A stretch of DNA of 64,000 nt, taken from NCBI GenBank assembly GCA_001599595.1, contig BCHH01000009.1, positions 1,045,561 through 1,109,560 on the forward strand, written 5' to 3'. How positions within the stretch are numbered: the first letter of the stretch is position 1; each line of letters begins with the position of its first letter. This DNA comes from Beverwykella pulmonaria (Eukaryota; Ascomycota; Dothideomycetes; Pleosporales; Melanommataceae). Of the stretch, positions 55,001 through 64,000 are shown piece by piece. The notes below the pieces were generated by a model, which saw nothing but the letters and a program-made list of their open reading frames with translations, was not told the DNA's origin and ran no database searches. A program made the translations under genes and the position numbers.

Positions 55001-55921
55001 GAGGGAAATCAAGCACAGAGCGCCTCAATAGCGTTACCTACGGATCCGAGGCCAGAATATTCGGGAAAGTCCGCCACATCAACTGCCGAAACTCAGAAGC
55101 AAGCTTCTGCTCAAGATTCCCTAGAGACACCGCCATCATTCACGAACTGTAACTCCGCTCCTAATCCGTATATATCTCTCAGGTCTATCTCTACACCGCT
55201 ACCAGCCTCTCCACCATCAGCGGAGTCCATACAGTCCACTTGCTCTGCACCAATTCCAGAACCCTCTACACCCACTCCTGTGACTGCGAAAGAAAGCCCA
55301 ATCTCCACACAGATTGCTTACAAGATCCTCACCTACAACCCATCAACCGACGAATTGACCATTACGACTACAACAGCCTCTCCTCCATCCGATGACAAGT
55401 CCACAGTCCCACTTGTAGGAGCCCTTGCGGCTCTTGACCATCCAGGAATGTTCCTCCCGCATATTCCCGCCGGATTCGAGGTCGTGACTGGCAGGAGCGA
55501 CATGCTAGTTCTGCGAGAGAGCACGGTAGGTCTGCAGATTAAGACCGAGACCATCAAGTTCAAGAATGAAAATTCGGTAGACGGCACAGTGCGTTTAAGC
55601 CACACCGGGTACACAGGCGCGGGTCTGAACAACAAATACGACAGCAAAAGCGAGACAGAGTGGGAGGGTACAGGACCGGATGGTCCGCCGATAGGACAGA
55701 ATGGCGAGAGGTTACAGGGACACAGACGTGCCGAGATTGACGAGTCGTGGTGGAAGGAGCTTGCGCTGAACAGGTTGAATCATTTGAATGAGGTTGGGAT
55801 GGATGTGGAGAGGTTGAAGAAGGAGAGGAAGAAAGGGAGGGTGTCGGGTGTGCTGAAGACGGCGATTGTGGCAGGTGCGGGGTGTTATGCGCTGGGTGTT
55901 GTGAGCGAGCTTATGGGATAG
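52100..55921 (+). CDS. Large Ser/Thr-rich protein with basic N-terminus and C-terminal hydrophobic segment
   Basis: Family not recognised beyond ascomycete proteins called serine-threonine rich. Exons 52100-52460 and 52515-55921 give 1255 residues. The N-terminus (MWWRRDPSLWTRSLLPRRIL) is Arg-rich with no acids for 20 residues, like a mitochondrial presequence. A long, charged, low-complexity middle follows. Coiled-coil-like stretches appear at about 560-700 (for example NRNTMKQINQDLENDIPATK, HSVMVKQIEEACKAIDSM). An ordered region lies near the end: TQIAYKILTYNPSTDELTIT, ALAALDHPGMFLPHIPAGFE, then HTGYTG. The last 25 residues (LKTAIVAGAGCYALGVVSEL) form a possible membrane anchor. A mitochondrial inner-membrane role is only a guess from the two ends. 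The 54-nt intron contains no stop in frame. Confidence 0.8.
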   Translation: MWWRRDPSLWTRSLLPRRILRDTESLLRCRPFSKSQPTAYQQQQHKDGSDDSGGRPRDPAFLQYRKWRREMERRMMEDPYKMLFGASEERLKGMGFGRGWMGMGMRWREKDGADKGREKDCMSLSHCTMNRHGTDLCIASSSNESQAKSKHDAYTKSSPSEANPENKGYPRKVNISHGDAFTKRESSTRAFKLGRSESSAGVASPSDPRRPREHGNHAFEETNNTVWDRENDRHTVVGRSSAERELDEMFRHMSFKDFVDWEKANGDNPKQVIGRTKEKAARKEAVARETDFISEFLSESSTVPTSKARAPPRTQVVSRSNEWKQTVLDRRAMSGSIPRPKTTAASELAGVKQTVATECDIDSQAARPRTGSDQGATSTPGISKTASSDVGSKTEQEVVGTNFGDSQAETPGAGFWQAMSHQSRLTEDIVSRIPVLRAAAQKERDPQPSETKSEQTHTKNYTSAAPARSTSEILSKLPKDDIDFLSAADIRASMGAKKNTSEETSKSRDDLEKDFVKAHTQEPALDPMIESKIVNDKYVRRIEREQKAQQEAKGTQETESLLETSVDRLTKMIHDGGDLLTKYLWSDPVSANDDATQVKRPQSPMLGSIIYNLRQNRNTMKQINQDLENDIPATKDLLKGLRDFESRAIGSVISLSRYGGGLSQTGATTDTQKKDEVTRSFRLVNYHSVMVKQIEEACKAIDSMTKVKLSEDVQERLRTAAEVLQANARSTRKMWRSLTTPMARRAGLDGTEPLHGMLVYHLRAMYDLQDSLLKVVERVMLRFSVSPRVGEDEASFLSSTPDPVAAAPTSAEEATNLSSFTEKFLAADQRHKEEVQAQKSAMQGLSDDGYTQVSNLTPAPKKIPEEPNPLANSLFRPFGLQLESLGKDEETVKAENKSSVPEAMEREEQRLQDEEQVKGVKGVKEALGGKQIYPDPSEMQTEELKKGREGIHYTSGSLDITPSIKTQEGNQAQSASIALPTDPRPEYSGKSATSTAETQKQASAQDSLETPPSFTNCNSAPNPYISLRSISTPLPASPPSAESIQSTCSAPIPEPSTPTPVTAKESPISTQIAYKILTYNPSTDELTITTTTASPPSDDKSTVPLVGALAALDHPGMFLPHIPAGFEVVTGRSDMLVLRESTVGLQIKTETIKFKNENSVDGTVRLSHTGYTGAGLNNKYDSKSETEWEGTGPDGPPIGQNGERLQGHRRAEIDESWWKELALNRLNHLNEVGMDVERLKKERKKGRVSGVLKTAIVAGAGCYALGVVSELMG
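52461..52514 (+). other. 54-nt intron, frame-neutral and stop-free
   Basis: GTATGT donor, TACTGAC branch-like site and GCATAG acceptor. Because it is 54 nt without an in-frame stop, retention would insert 18 residues rather than truncate the protein. Confidence 0.6.
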
Positions 55922-57967
55922 GGGTTTAGGGCTTGGGTGAGTTGGTATATGGTACTTCGTGTTAGGACTTCGTTTGGGACATGGCATTGCTGTTGTGATT
56001 AGGATACACAATTTGATCTTGGGAATCTAGCTTGGGGAGGGAGTTCCGAGGCGTTCATCGCATGGGCTGGATGGCTGTACGGACATATTTAGGTTGGCAC
56101 CACTCGATGTACATATAGTGAATTGTAATGATCTTCTCTCATTCTTCATCCTTTGAATAGGCAGTGACGTGCTTAACGTTGGGGTCATTGGTTGATTCAT
56201 GTCATTTGAGTAAGAGGTCGAGAGAATCGTATCCCCTTCATGCTGGACGCCCAACACCATAAATACTCACCAAGCAAATCCAAGCCCGCTCCCACCCCCT
56301 CCCAAAGTAGTACCAAAGAGACCTCCGCACCTCCACACACACCCCTCATATCTGCCAGGCCCTTCCGTCGCCTTCCCCCCAGATCCCCCCTCAATCCCCC
56401 CTCAATCTGCGTGGACACCTTAAACCACTTGCCTTCTCCACCTTCCTTTTCCTGCTACCGACCTGCCTCGTCACCTGTCGCTGCAATGCATGACTCATTC
56501 TCTTCGCTCACGAAATACCTACCTGGAAAATCCTCTCGCTCCTTGCCCTTGACAAGGAATCCTCGCTGTAATTTCTCTGTGCTGCATAGACTGCCTCTCG
56601 CCATCCTCAATTCGTCAAGAACCTTGACGGCGTCTTTCCATATCCTCAACCCTTGGTAATTAATTAGCGGAGCCAGACTGTTGAAAGAAGACCATTGTAA
56701 TGAAACCTCTCGATTTGACTCCACGGGTGCCGGTTGGAGAGGTGGAAAAGTAGATAAGATAAACGAGCTCGACACCTATATTGCCGCTCTGCGGCTGTGA
56801 AACCTCTCCACCAACCCTCAGCCCCTCGCCGCAAACCACAACTCCACCAGCATTGTTAACCTCCCCGCCGTCTTCATCTTCGGAGACTCTTTCTGATATC
56901 GCTCTATTCACAACTGCATGAACGTCTGCCGACTAACGGTTGGGAGGAGAATCGAATCCTTGGCTCCTTGGGCATGCCGCTTGGAAGCCGAAAATATGGT
57001 GAGATAGTCGAGAGGAGGAGAGAGTGCACGTCTATTTGTGCTTTCGTGGGTCGACGGGGAAGGTTACGGGATGCCCGAAGTGTGTCATTAGCAGGTGTAG
57101 TGTTATGTTGGCACCATGGTGCTTTCACTCCAGAGAGCAAGAAAGAAGGATTTTGTATGTGAGTGCGCATGAATCGAATGTGTTGTATTTGTATTTTGTG
57201 GTTGTGGTTGTGGTTAAAGCGACGCTATGATGAGCGCATAAGGGCGGCAAGGCAGCTATTCAACGCGGTGTATTGTTGAAAGGAAAAGCGACTTCGTGAA
57301 TTGAATATTTGGCGGCGAATTTCGTAGCTGCGTGTTGTTGCAAAGTCATTTAGAAATCTTAGGTTAGAGAGAGAGAGAGAGACTAAATAGGCAGTGACAG
57401 GCAGACTTGAGATATATAGGAGGCAAGATATGTTGAGGAGAGACGTTTGTATTGGCTACCAGAGCATCATTGCCCACTAAAACTCTCCCATGTGCGAACC
57501 TAAGACATCCCAACCTGGCAACAGGATATCGTTCATATTCGTATTATGTATGCACATTTCATGATGTCGTGGAAAGGGTCCATGAAGACCGTTGTGTATA
57601 TGCAGCGACACCATAACCATTGCATCGCTTTTTCATTTCTCACGCAGTCAATGAAGAAAACGACGACGAAGGGAAAGGAAATGCAAATCATAAAGCAAGA
57701 AGGCAGCGCGAGCAAAGCATGTAATCAAAGTCCTAACCGCAAATATTACCAGCAGCGCAATACTATGAGCGCTGAGAAGAGGGGTATAACCAAGAGAAAG
57801 CAGTCAAGAAGCAAATAATTCGTCACGTGAACGTGGGCCTAACATAGGCACCGCTGGGTCAGTGACCGTAAGGAAAGAGAGTAATTCGAGGCCAAACCAA
57901 TGCCAATGCAGGTAATCTAGTGTCAATTTTGCGAGAAAAAGAATAGGCGGCATTGTGGTGGTGGTAA
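55922..57967. other. Intergenic, no secure gene
   Basis: A 139-codon Pro/Ser-rich ATG frame (about 56240-56659, plus) and several minus frames occur, none with recognisable features. Contains a (GA)n run near 57366-57382 and GTGGTT repeats near 57194-57215. Confidence 0.35.
57366..57382. repeat. (GA)n microsatellite
   Basis: Uninterrupted AG/GA dinucleotide run of about 17 bp in non-coding DNA. Confidence 0.8.
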
Positions 57968-58794
57968 TTATTTGCTCTCATCGAGATGCGGGTGCTGCTT
58001 GCGCAAGTGTCGAAGCAGGTTGTCACGACGTGAGAAGCCGTCGATGTTGCTACAGCCGGCAGCGGGGCAGCGCAGCATGGCTTGCGGCGACGGTGATCGG
58101 TTGTGGGTCCGCTCGTGACGGCTGCGGTCCTTGGGGTAGAGGAAGCGTTCGTGGCAGACGGAGCACTTGTGAGGCCGCTCAGAACGCTTAAGATGAGTCT
58201 TCTGATGACGTCTGAGGGCATGAGCAAGGGCAGCGACGACAGACACGAGTGATACATACCTAAGATCGCACGACCGGTCAAACGCCTTTCCGCACGGAAT
58301 GTGCGTGCAAGGGAAGCCTCCCGGCCGCGGTTGCTGCCGTCTGATGGGTGGCCAGCCAGACCCCGCCGCCAACCTGTCTCCCGGTGTGTACGTGCCCTCG
58401 ATGTGGATCTGAATAGTGTTCGGTTGGATAGTGGTGGCATTGTTGTTCAGCCCGCGCACAATGTCACCGCACAGCGGCTGCTGCCTGTCGTGGTAAGTAG
58501 GTGACGGCGGTTCCGTCTCAAGGCCAGGCATGACGTCTAGGTCTAGACTCGACAGTGGGCTTCGCGGCCATTCCCACTCGGGATGATCGTAGAAGGTCGA
58601 TTCCGTAAAGGTCAGCGTTCGCCGTGTCTGTAGGTAGCATTAGCAGCGCGAAGAGTCATTGCAGTAAGCCACCATACCAGAGCATGTGCGCAGTAGTTGA
58701 TGGAGATGCCGCAGAGCTCGCATATGGCCTCGAGCAAACCGTCCGGATCAGGGTAGAACGGCTCCATTGGAGCGGCAGACATAGCAGGATTCAT
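57968..58794 (-). CDS. C2H2 zinc-finger protein (three fingers)
   Basis: Probable DNA-binding transcription factor. Three exons (58678-58794, 58260-58627, 57968-58211) give 242 residues from the ATG at 58794 (MNPAMSAAPMEP). Fingers sit at the C-terminus: CTHIPCGKAFDRSCDLRRHQ then KTH, completed only by removing a 48-bp intron; CSVCHERFLYPKDRSRHERT then H; and CPAAGCSNIDGFSRRDNLL then RHLRKQH. The N-terminal 130 residues are acidic and Pro-rich (FYDHPEWEWPRSPLSSLDLD), like an activation domain. An in-frame ATG at 58866 would add 24 residues with a strongly hydrophobic stretch (LLVLALLLTFLLG), odd for a nuclear protein, so I prefer the downstream start. Confidence 0.85.
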
Positions 58795-58866
58795 GCTAGG
58801 ACCCGACGCTGCAGTTTGCCCCAGTAGAAACGTGAGAAGCAGCGCAAGAACAAGCAGCGAGACCAT

Positions 58867-61276
58867 ACTATGGTGCAGATCTTGGTGCCTGGGGATGCTG
58901 TGAGTATGGCGACAGTGAGGGTGGAAGCTTGGATAAGAAGAAAAATATGGGGGAAGGAAGTATATTGGGAGTGCAGAAAGAGACGGGCGACGCTGCAGAG
59001 TGCTGGTGGTAGTGTCTCAGAAAAAGATGTGAAGAGGTCCTAGGTGTTGGCCTGCCCGTGGTGATAGGGTGGGCAGCGGGCGGCCGCCTGCCTGGGGCTG
59101 CAGCTCTGTCGCTGTGGCTGAGCCCGCTCGAAGAGGCTCCTCGTGCCTGCCATTGCGGTGGCCGTTCCTGTTGCTGTAGTTAATTCAGATGCAGTCGTTA
59201 GCAGTGATGAATGTGTGTTCCTCAGGCCGAGAGAGAGATGAAAGAGCGGTGGAGGTTGAGTAACAGCCGTATGGGGACGCGCATCATCCAAGGATGGCGT
59301 CCCTTGACGATCTAGCCAATCTGTTTGGGCGGGGTGAAGTGGGATTTGCCGCTGGGGACAGCGTCTCGTGATTTAATTTGAACTCTTTCGATGATGAGAA
59401 TAGACAATGTGTCGTAATACGTTTGAGTTCAGTATGTTGATGAACGAACATATGCGCAATGTTAACAAGATTTTCTGCGGTTGGAATCAACGGCCCACGT
59501 GTTCCGGTGTCGTCGCGTCAACGCGATGCGGCTTGGGGGAGAACGAGATGTTGGACTTCTTCGCTTTTTGGGCATAACGGACTTTACTTCTTCCTGAAGT
59601 ATCTCCAAGGCCCTTCACGCTCGTCCCGATGAGGTTCGATCTGTCGGCTGCTCATACTTCGTGGTTGGATCGATAACGTTGGGAGACAGTTGTGCTCGAA
59701 ATACCGCCAAGCGAAAGCAAAGTGACAAAATCGAAGTCGAGCAACGAGCAACGAGCAACAAGCAACGAGCAACAAGCAACGAGCGTCCGCTCAAAAACTC
59801 CCATCAGGCTAGTTCGCAAGTGCGCACACATCGCCCATATATACCTCTATCCGCCCGCCCGCGGCATAGAATCCGAGGTCAAGGCAGCCGTTTCAGCCCG
59901 CCAATTTACCGAATCCAGGGCCAGAAAATGCACCTTACCGCTGACTTTCTGAATCATGGCATGTGAATAGCATGCAGCTGTAGGCCTCCTTGTTGATGAT
60001 TGCAAGCCCCATTACGACGTGAGTCTGTCAGAATGCGGCTGGGCCAATCAAAGCATCGCCACAACGAATAGTCGTGGCAGCCTCACAGGCGGCCATGTGC
60101 TTGGGGGCTATCGAGTTCCAATCCGGGATATCAAGATCAGCCGCATCACATTCACATCTATGATACGGTATCTTGATCCAAATTGCGATGAGTCCGAGTT
60201 GCACAAAGGTCCAGGCGGGGCTAGTTGCCTGTCATCGATGATCTGGTTCAATACCAGCTTTCTCGGTTGCCTCATTTGAAAAACTTGCTCTATGTGCTAC
60301 GCCGGCTACTCCGTACGCGCTTGATACATCGATGCTTCCCTGTCTTCTCATTCATCGCTGAGCTCAATGTTCAGGTAGGTAATATTTTTGTTTTCTAGTT
60401 CTATCCAATCTGGTCGCATGCAAAGGACTCGAAGTGGGGGGCTGAATGATGTGCTTTTCTGGTACAAAGAGAGAAAAGCGAGGAAGCAGGGATTGCCAAA
60501 AAGAGAAATTGGTGACACACAGCGAAGGGGCGGTGAATGTCACAGAGGACACGTGGGGCCGAGGAGCGAGGCAGGTGAGGATGGGCTCCGCCCTTCCAAC
60601 GAGACTAGCCAGCGCTCTAGAAGAGATGGTTGCTCGTATCGACGGAGATGGTTACTCGTATCGACGGAGAAGATCAAGCTAAAATTCACAAATTCTTCAT
60701 AATAGTGATGCGCAGGTACGCGAAAGGAGCTTCCGTACAACTGGATCATCTGCGTAATGTTGTTTGTGAAGCTCATCTGCTGTGCCCAAGTCATTTTCCG
60801 ATCTGGCAATTGCTTGTCTGCTAGCACTTAAGAGCCTAAAATGCCCCAATGTCCTTCTCAAATCCTTGCCACTTGACACTTGGTTCTTCGCGCCATGAGC
60901 CCCAACTACGAGTGTTGGCTCAGTGAAACACCTAGCGACAACGGGCAAGTAGTTCTCGGAAAGGTAGGGTAAGGCCCTGTGGGAAGTGGATAACGTTGTT
61001 AGGGAAGAGTTTTAGGCGGCTTAGGCGGAGGATGTGCGGCATTCACAGTAAATGAAACATGCTGTGAAGGCGTACGGGAGGGTAGGATAGTTATTGTCTG
61101 TTGAATAGGGCATGAACTGGAAGTGAAGGGTGATGGATTGGAGCACCTTTGTTTAATTTGAGCGCTTGCGAGTCGCTTTCACCCTGGAGTAAACACTTTG
61201 CAATTTGGGCTCATTCAACGTCAATCTCACAACCGCCTCAAGCCATCTTCTAATCAAAACTAACTCACCTCACACA
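58867..61276. other. Intergenic, no gene recognised
   Basis: About 2.4 kb. Contains the 7-bp repeat array near 59740 and short frames of mixed composition; the larger ones begin with GTG or TTG. No domain is recognisable. Confidence 0.4.
59739..59783. repeat. 7-bp tandem array (GAGCAAC / AAGCAAC)
   Basis: Six consecutive 7-bp units, GAGCAAC alternating with AAGCAAC. Related CAACGAACAA words occur near 39240-39280. Confidence 0.85.
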
Positions 61277-61585
61277 ATGTCATCAAGCCGATATTGATCT
61301 GCCAACGAAAGCAGCAGCGGTGGTGCAATCCCCTTCAAACCCACCTGGGAAGCAGATCTGCATGAGCTATAAGCAGAAAACGTCAGGTTCGCCCAAGAAG
61401 ATTTTGATCGCTTTCTCACCCTAGAAGATGTTGATACTTTCCACGAAAACATAGATTTTCCCCGGTCTACATCTACGCCATACTCTCCTTTCAGTCCAGG
61501 GCAAAATTCTTGCCAAAACCCCCTGCCACCGAGTTCTCTTCCTGCGACAGCCAAATACAGTATAATATTTTATAACAAGGGATGA
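61277..61585 (+). pseudogene. Small reading frame broken by two stops, family unknown
   Basis: From ATG 61277 one frame keeps protein-like composition to TGA 61583-61585 (for example PFKPTWEADLHEL, FAQEDFDRFLTLEDVDTFHE, STSTPYSPFSPGQNS) but is interrupted in frame by TGA at 61295-61297 and TAA at 61370-61372. It could be a gene with two point mutations, or an exon fragment. The opposite strand is also open but starts with TTG. Confidence 0.3.
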
Positions 61586-61939
61586 GGATGAGGTGGAGAA
61601 GGATCCTGTGAATGGGGAAGAGGTATGGGTTGTATTTACTGCAAATGAGTAATCAGATGTGTATTCGATGTGATATACGTACAGCTGATATATATGATGG
61701 ACTGATTAGTCAGTGGCATATCCACGTGACGGTATAGTGTCCTGGGCTTACAAAAGGAAAGAGGATGCTGATAGATTGAAGAGCTAAATATTGTGGGCGT
61801 TGAGTATCCTGGTTCAGACGCTAATCTCTTTCCAGAACGGCCCGACATTTCTCCACCCGCTAAAAAATAAATCCTCATCGGTCCACTATCACATCTCGAC
61901 CCTCTAACTTCGCACACTGCAACCCAATTCCTTGCAAAA
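61586..61939. other. RRP8 promoter region
   Basis: 354 bp upstream of the RRP8 ATG with no coding signal. CT-rich in the last 70 bp. Confidence 0.45.
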
Positions 61940-63721
61940 ATGTTTTCAGTACCTGGCTGGAACGTGTCCGCACCTCTGAAAGCACAAATCGAGAAGCCCA
62001 AAGCAAAAGATGCCAGCAGCGAGGGCAAAATTAGCAAGAACAGCAAGAAGAGGAAGAGGCAGCAGGAAGAGCAGGTCAATGAGAGCAATCTAGGCGAATT
62101 ATGGAAAAAAGTCACTGTGACAGCGAAGGAGGTTGATATACAAGAGCCAGTGGCTGCAGTGACAGCGAAAGCGGGAGAAGATGCGGCCGATGCTGTACCA
62201 GAAACTCCTAGAAAGAAGCCCAGGAAGCGTTCGAAGAAAAAGAAAGAGACAGTTGGGGGAGAAGCACGAGTGGATAGTGCTATGGTTGTTGAGAGGGAAT
62301 ATGCTACGACACAGGAAGATATCACAGCGGGCGCAGAGGAATTAATTGCGATTATGGAGAAACCCGCTACCACCAAGAGCAAAGAGACCCACACTACGAC
62401 CACCGAGAAGACTATAACAGACGCGGATCAAGCCAAACGCGACAAGAAGAAGCGCAAGCAAGAAAACCGAGCAGTAAAACAAGCCCAGAAAGCCGCGGAA
62501 GCACCCAAACCACCAGTGCCGATGAAACTCACTCCCGCCGTCTCTCTCATTCCCGAACCTCCTGGTCTCACGCCTATGCAAAGATCCATGCGCACGAAAC
62601 TTGCCTCAGCGCGCTTCCGCCACCTCAACGAATCTCTCTATACGAAGCCCTCCAAGGAATCACTCGAGATCTTCAAAGAAACACCGTCTATGTTCGAGGA
62701 CTACCACCGGGGTTTCGCACAGCAAGTTGAAGTCTGGCCCGAGAATCCTGTCGACGGATACGTAAGTACGATCATCGCTCGCGGAAAGATACGAACCAAG
62801 GACCCGTGGAAAGACAAGAAACGCGCATTGAAAAAGAAAGGAATACAAGTAGACCCAGCCGAAGTGGATTCAACACCAGCGCCGTCATCAACTGACCTCA
62901 AACCCCTTCCCCGAAATCTAAAAGGCATATCTACTATCGCTGATCTCGGCTGCGGCACCGCTTCTCTCTCACATACCCTACAATCTCAACTCAAACCCCT
63001 AAGCCTCGTTCTTCACTCCTTCGATCTTGCGCGCCCTACAGGACCTTCAGGACCCCTCGTCACAGTCGCCGATATCTCCGCACTCCCACTACCAGATAAT
63101 GCCGTTGATGTAGCCATCTTCTGTCTCGCGCTCATGGGGACGAACTGGCTTGATTTTATCGACGAGGCGTGGCGGGTGCTCCGATGGCGTGGTGAACTCT
63201 GGATTGCGGAAATAAAGTCACGGTTCGGACGCGTCTCGTCAAAGAGTGCACCTGGAAAGCCACCACCGAACTCCGTTGGCCTGAATAGGAAACCTGACAA
63301 AAAGGCGGCAAAACCAAAGAAGAACAACGAGATAGCAGAAGGCGCCCAGAACAGCGATGACGAAGCCGAACTCGCCGAACGTATCGATGGCGTCGAGTCT
63401 AAAGAAGGCACCGACGTTTCAACCTTCGTAGAGGTAATGCGGAAACACGGTTTCGTGCTCGACGCACTACCCGAGAAGGCAAGCGACGCTATTGACCTCA
63501 GTAACAAGATGTTCGTTAAGATGCAGTTCGTGAAAGCGGCGCCACCTACAAGGGGAAAGAACGCGAAGGAAGGTGGTGAGAAGCCTGCAGCAAAGGCTGA
63601 TTTAAGAATGAGCCATGGGATAAAGGGTAAGAAGTACGCCGCAATTGTTGACGTCGATGATGAAAAGGTGGACGAGAAGGATGCGAAGGTGTTGAAGCCT
63701 TGCTTGTACAAGATTCGGTAG
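61940..63721 (+). CDS. RRP8: RRP8, 25S rRNA (adenine-N1) methyltransferase
   Basis: Nucleolar SAM-dependent enzyme that makes m1A in helix 25.1 of large-subunit rRNA and aids early processing. Single exon, 593 residues. The N-terminal 200 residues are Lys-rich and disordered with nucleolar-type basic runs (SKKRKRQQEEQ, RKKPRKRSKKKKE). The conserved start of the domain is LTPMQRSMRTKLASARFRHL then NESLYTKPS, with FEDYHRGFAQQVEVWPENPV. The Rossmann core has IADLGCGTASLS (SAM loop), HSFDLA, VTVADISALPLPDNAVDVAI then FCLALMGTNW, and WRVLRWRGELWIAEIKSRF. It carries larger insertions than yeast RRP8 at about 425-480. MFSVPGW at the start is also typical. Confidence 0.97.
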   Translation: MFSVPGWNVSAPLKAQIEKPKAKDASSEGKISKNSKKRKRQQEEQVNESNLGELWKKVTVTAKEVDIQEPVAAVTAKAGEDAADAVPETPRKKPRKRSKKKKETVGGEARVDSAMVVEREYATTQEDITAGAEELIAIMEKPATTKSKETHTTTTEKTITDADQAKRDKKKRKQENRAVKQAQKAAEAPKPPVPMKLTPAVSLIPEPPGLTPMQRSMRTKLASARFRHLNESLYTKPSKESLEIFKETPSMFEDYHRGFAQQVEVWPENPVDGYVSTIIARGKIRTKDPWKDKKRALKKKGIQVDPAEVDSTPAPSSTDLKPLPRNLKGISTIADLGCGTASLSHTLQSQLKPLSLVLHSFDLARPTGPSGPLVTVADISALPLPDNAVDVAIFCLALMGTNWLDFIDEAWRVLRWRGELWIAEIKSRFGRVSSKSAPGKPPPNSVGLNRKPDKKAAKPKKNNEIAEGAQNSDDEAELAERIDGVESKEGTDVSTFVEVMRKHGFVLDALPEKASDAIDLSNKMFVKMQFVKAAPPTRGKNAKEGGEKPAAKADLRMSHGIKGKKYAAIVDVDDEKVDEKDAKVLKPCLYKIR

Positions 63722-64000
63722 GACCTCTTCAGTATTCAGGTTTGGCTGCCGGTCGAGGGCGGCTAGAAGGGCGCAGGAGCGTGGAACATTGCGGGCGCAA
63801 TCAAGGGGCCGCAGAATGACGCCTCAGATCTCATGCCTTCCTTGACATTGAATATCAAATATTGTGTCACTCTCTCTTGGGTACCATGCGGAAGAAGATA
63901 CTCAACTAGGTAGTTTCACCCTTGAAGCAGGAACGCTCACTCGATACCCCCAATGCCACCTCCCAGACACCGTGCCATTCGTGTCTCACTATATCTATTC
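63722..64000. other. 3' flank of RRP8, end of window
   Basis: 279 bp without a recognisable gene; any following gene lies outside the window. Confidence 0.4.

Overview
The window is nuclear DNA of a filamentous ascomycete (Pezizomycotina, possibly Dothideomycetes). The evidence is the dense gene packing on both strands, many introns of about 48-69 bp with GTRNGY donors and YAG acceptors, and families typical of such fungi: an AA9 lytic polysaccharide monooxygenase with CBM1, a Mtr10 importin, ROT1, a KRE9-like protein, a Pho80-type cyclin and RRP8. The class-level placement is an inference. I found no tRNA, rRNA, CRISPR array or intact transposon. Intron borders were set by eye and checked by reading-frame arithmetic; none is experimentally confirmed.

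0-19 kb (accessory, degradative and partly decayed). The left end has a secreted AA9-CBM1 monooxygenase (minus strand). About 1.4 kb away on the other strand is a broken gene for an AA8 cytochrome domain, the kind of haem domain that feeds electrons to AA9 enzymes. Next come a GNAT acetyltransferase, a heavily broken gene of unknown family (5.6-7.4 kb), a six-exon sugar-type MFS transporter, a secreted TolB/PD40 propeller protein, a medium-chain dehydrogenase/reductase, a small membrane protein and a secreted Ser/Thr-rich single-pass membrane protein.

19-36.8 kb (core metabolism and RNA/protein handling). A divergent triosephosphate-isomerase-like protein precedes methylenetetrahydrofolate reductase, in a visibly GC-richer stretch. 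A maleylacetate-reductase-like iron-type dehydrogenase, a pepP-type Xaa-Pro peptidase, importin Mtr10, snRNP SmE, 5-formyl-THF cyclo-ligase, ER chaperone ROT1 and a GFA-domain protein follow. Mtr10/SmE and cyclo-ligase/ROT1 are divergent pairs; SmE/cyclo-ligase are convergent.

36.8-64 kb. Genes are sparser: a PAP2-type lipid phosphatase/transferase, a BTB protein, a GH89 alpha-N-acetylglucosaminidase, a cyclin with a long leader containing a probable 5'-UTR intron and a spliced upstream ORF, a KRE9-like cell-wall protein, a 1255-residue Ser/Thr-rich protein with a C-terminal hydrophobic segment, a three-finger C2H2 protein, a small broken reading frame and RRP8.

The genes most likely to work together are AA9 plus the lost AA8 partner (cellulose oxidation), MTHFR plus 5-formyl-THF cyclo-ligase (one-carbon folate pool), and ROT1 plus KRE9 (beta-1,6-glucan and cell-wall assembly). 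The main leads for something unusual are the AA9/AA8 neighbourhood, the unknown decayed gene at 5.6-7.4 kb, the TPI paralog with altered active-site residues, and the exon-level oddities (18-nt and 26-nt microexons, a stop-free 54-nt intron, a uORF across a leader intron).
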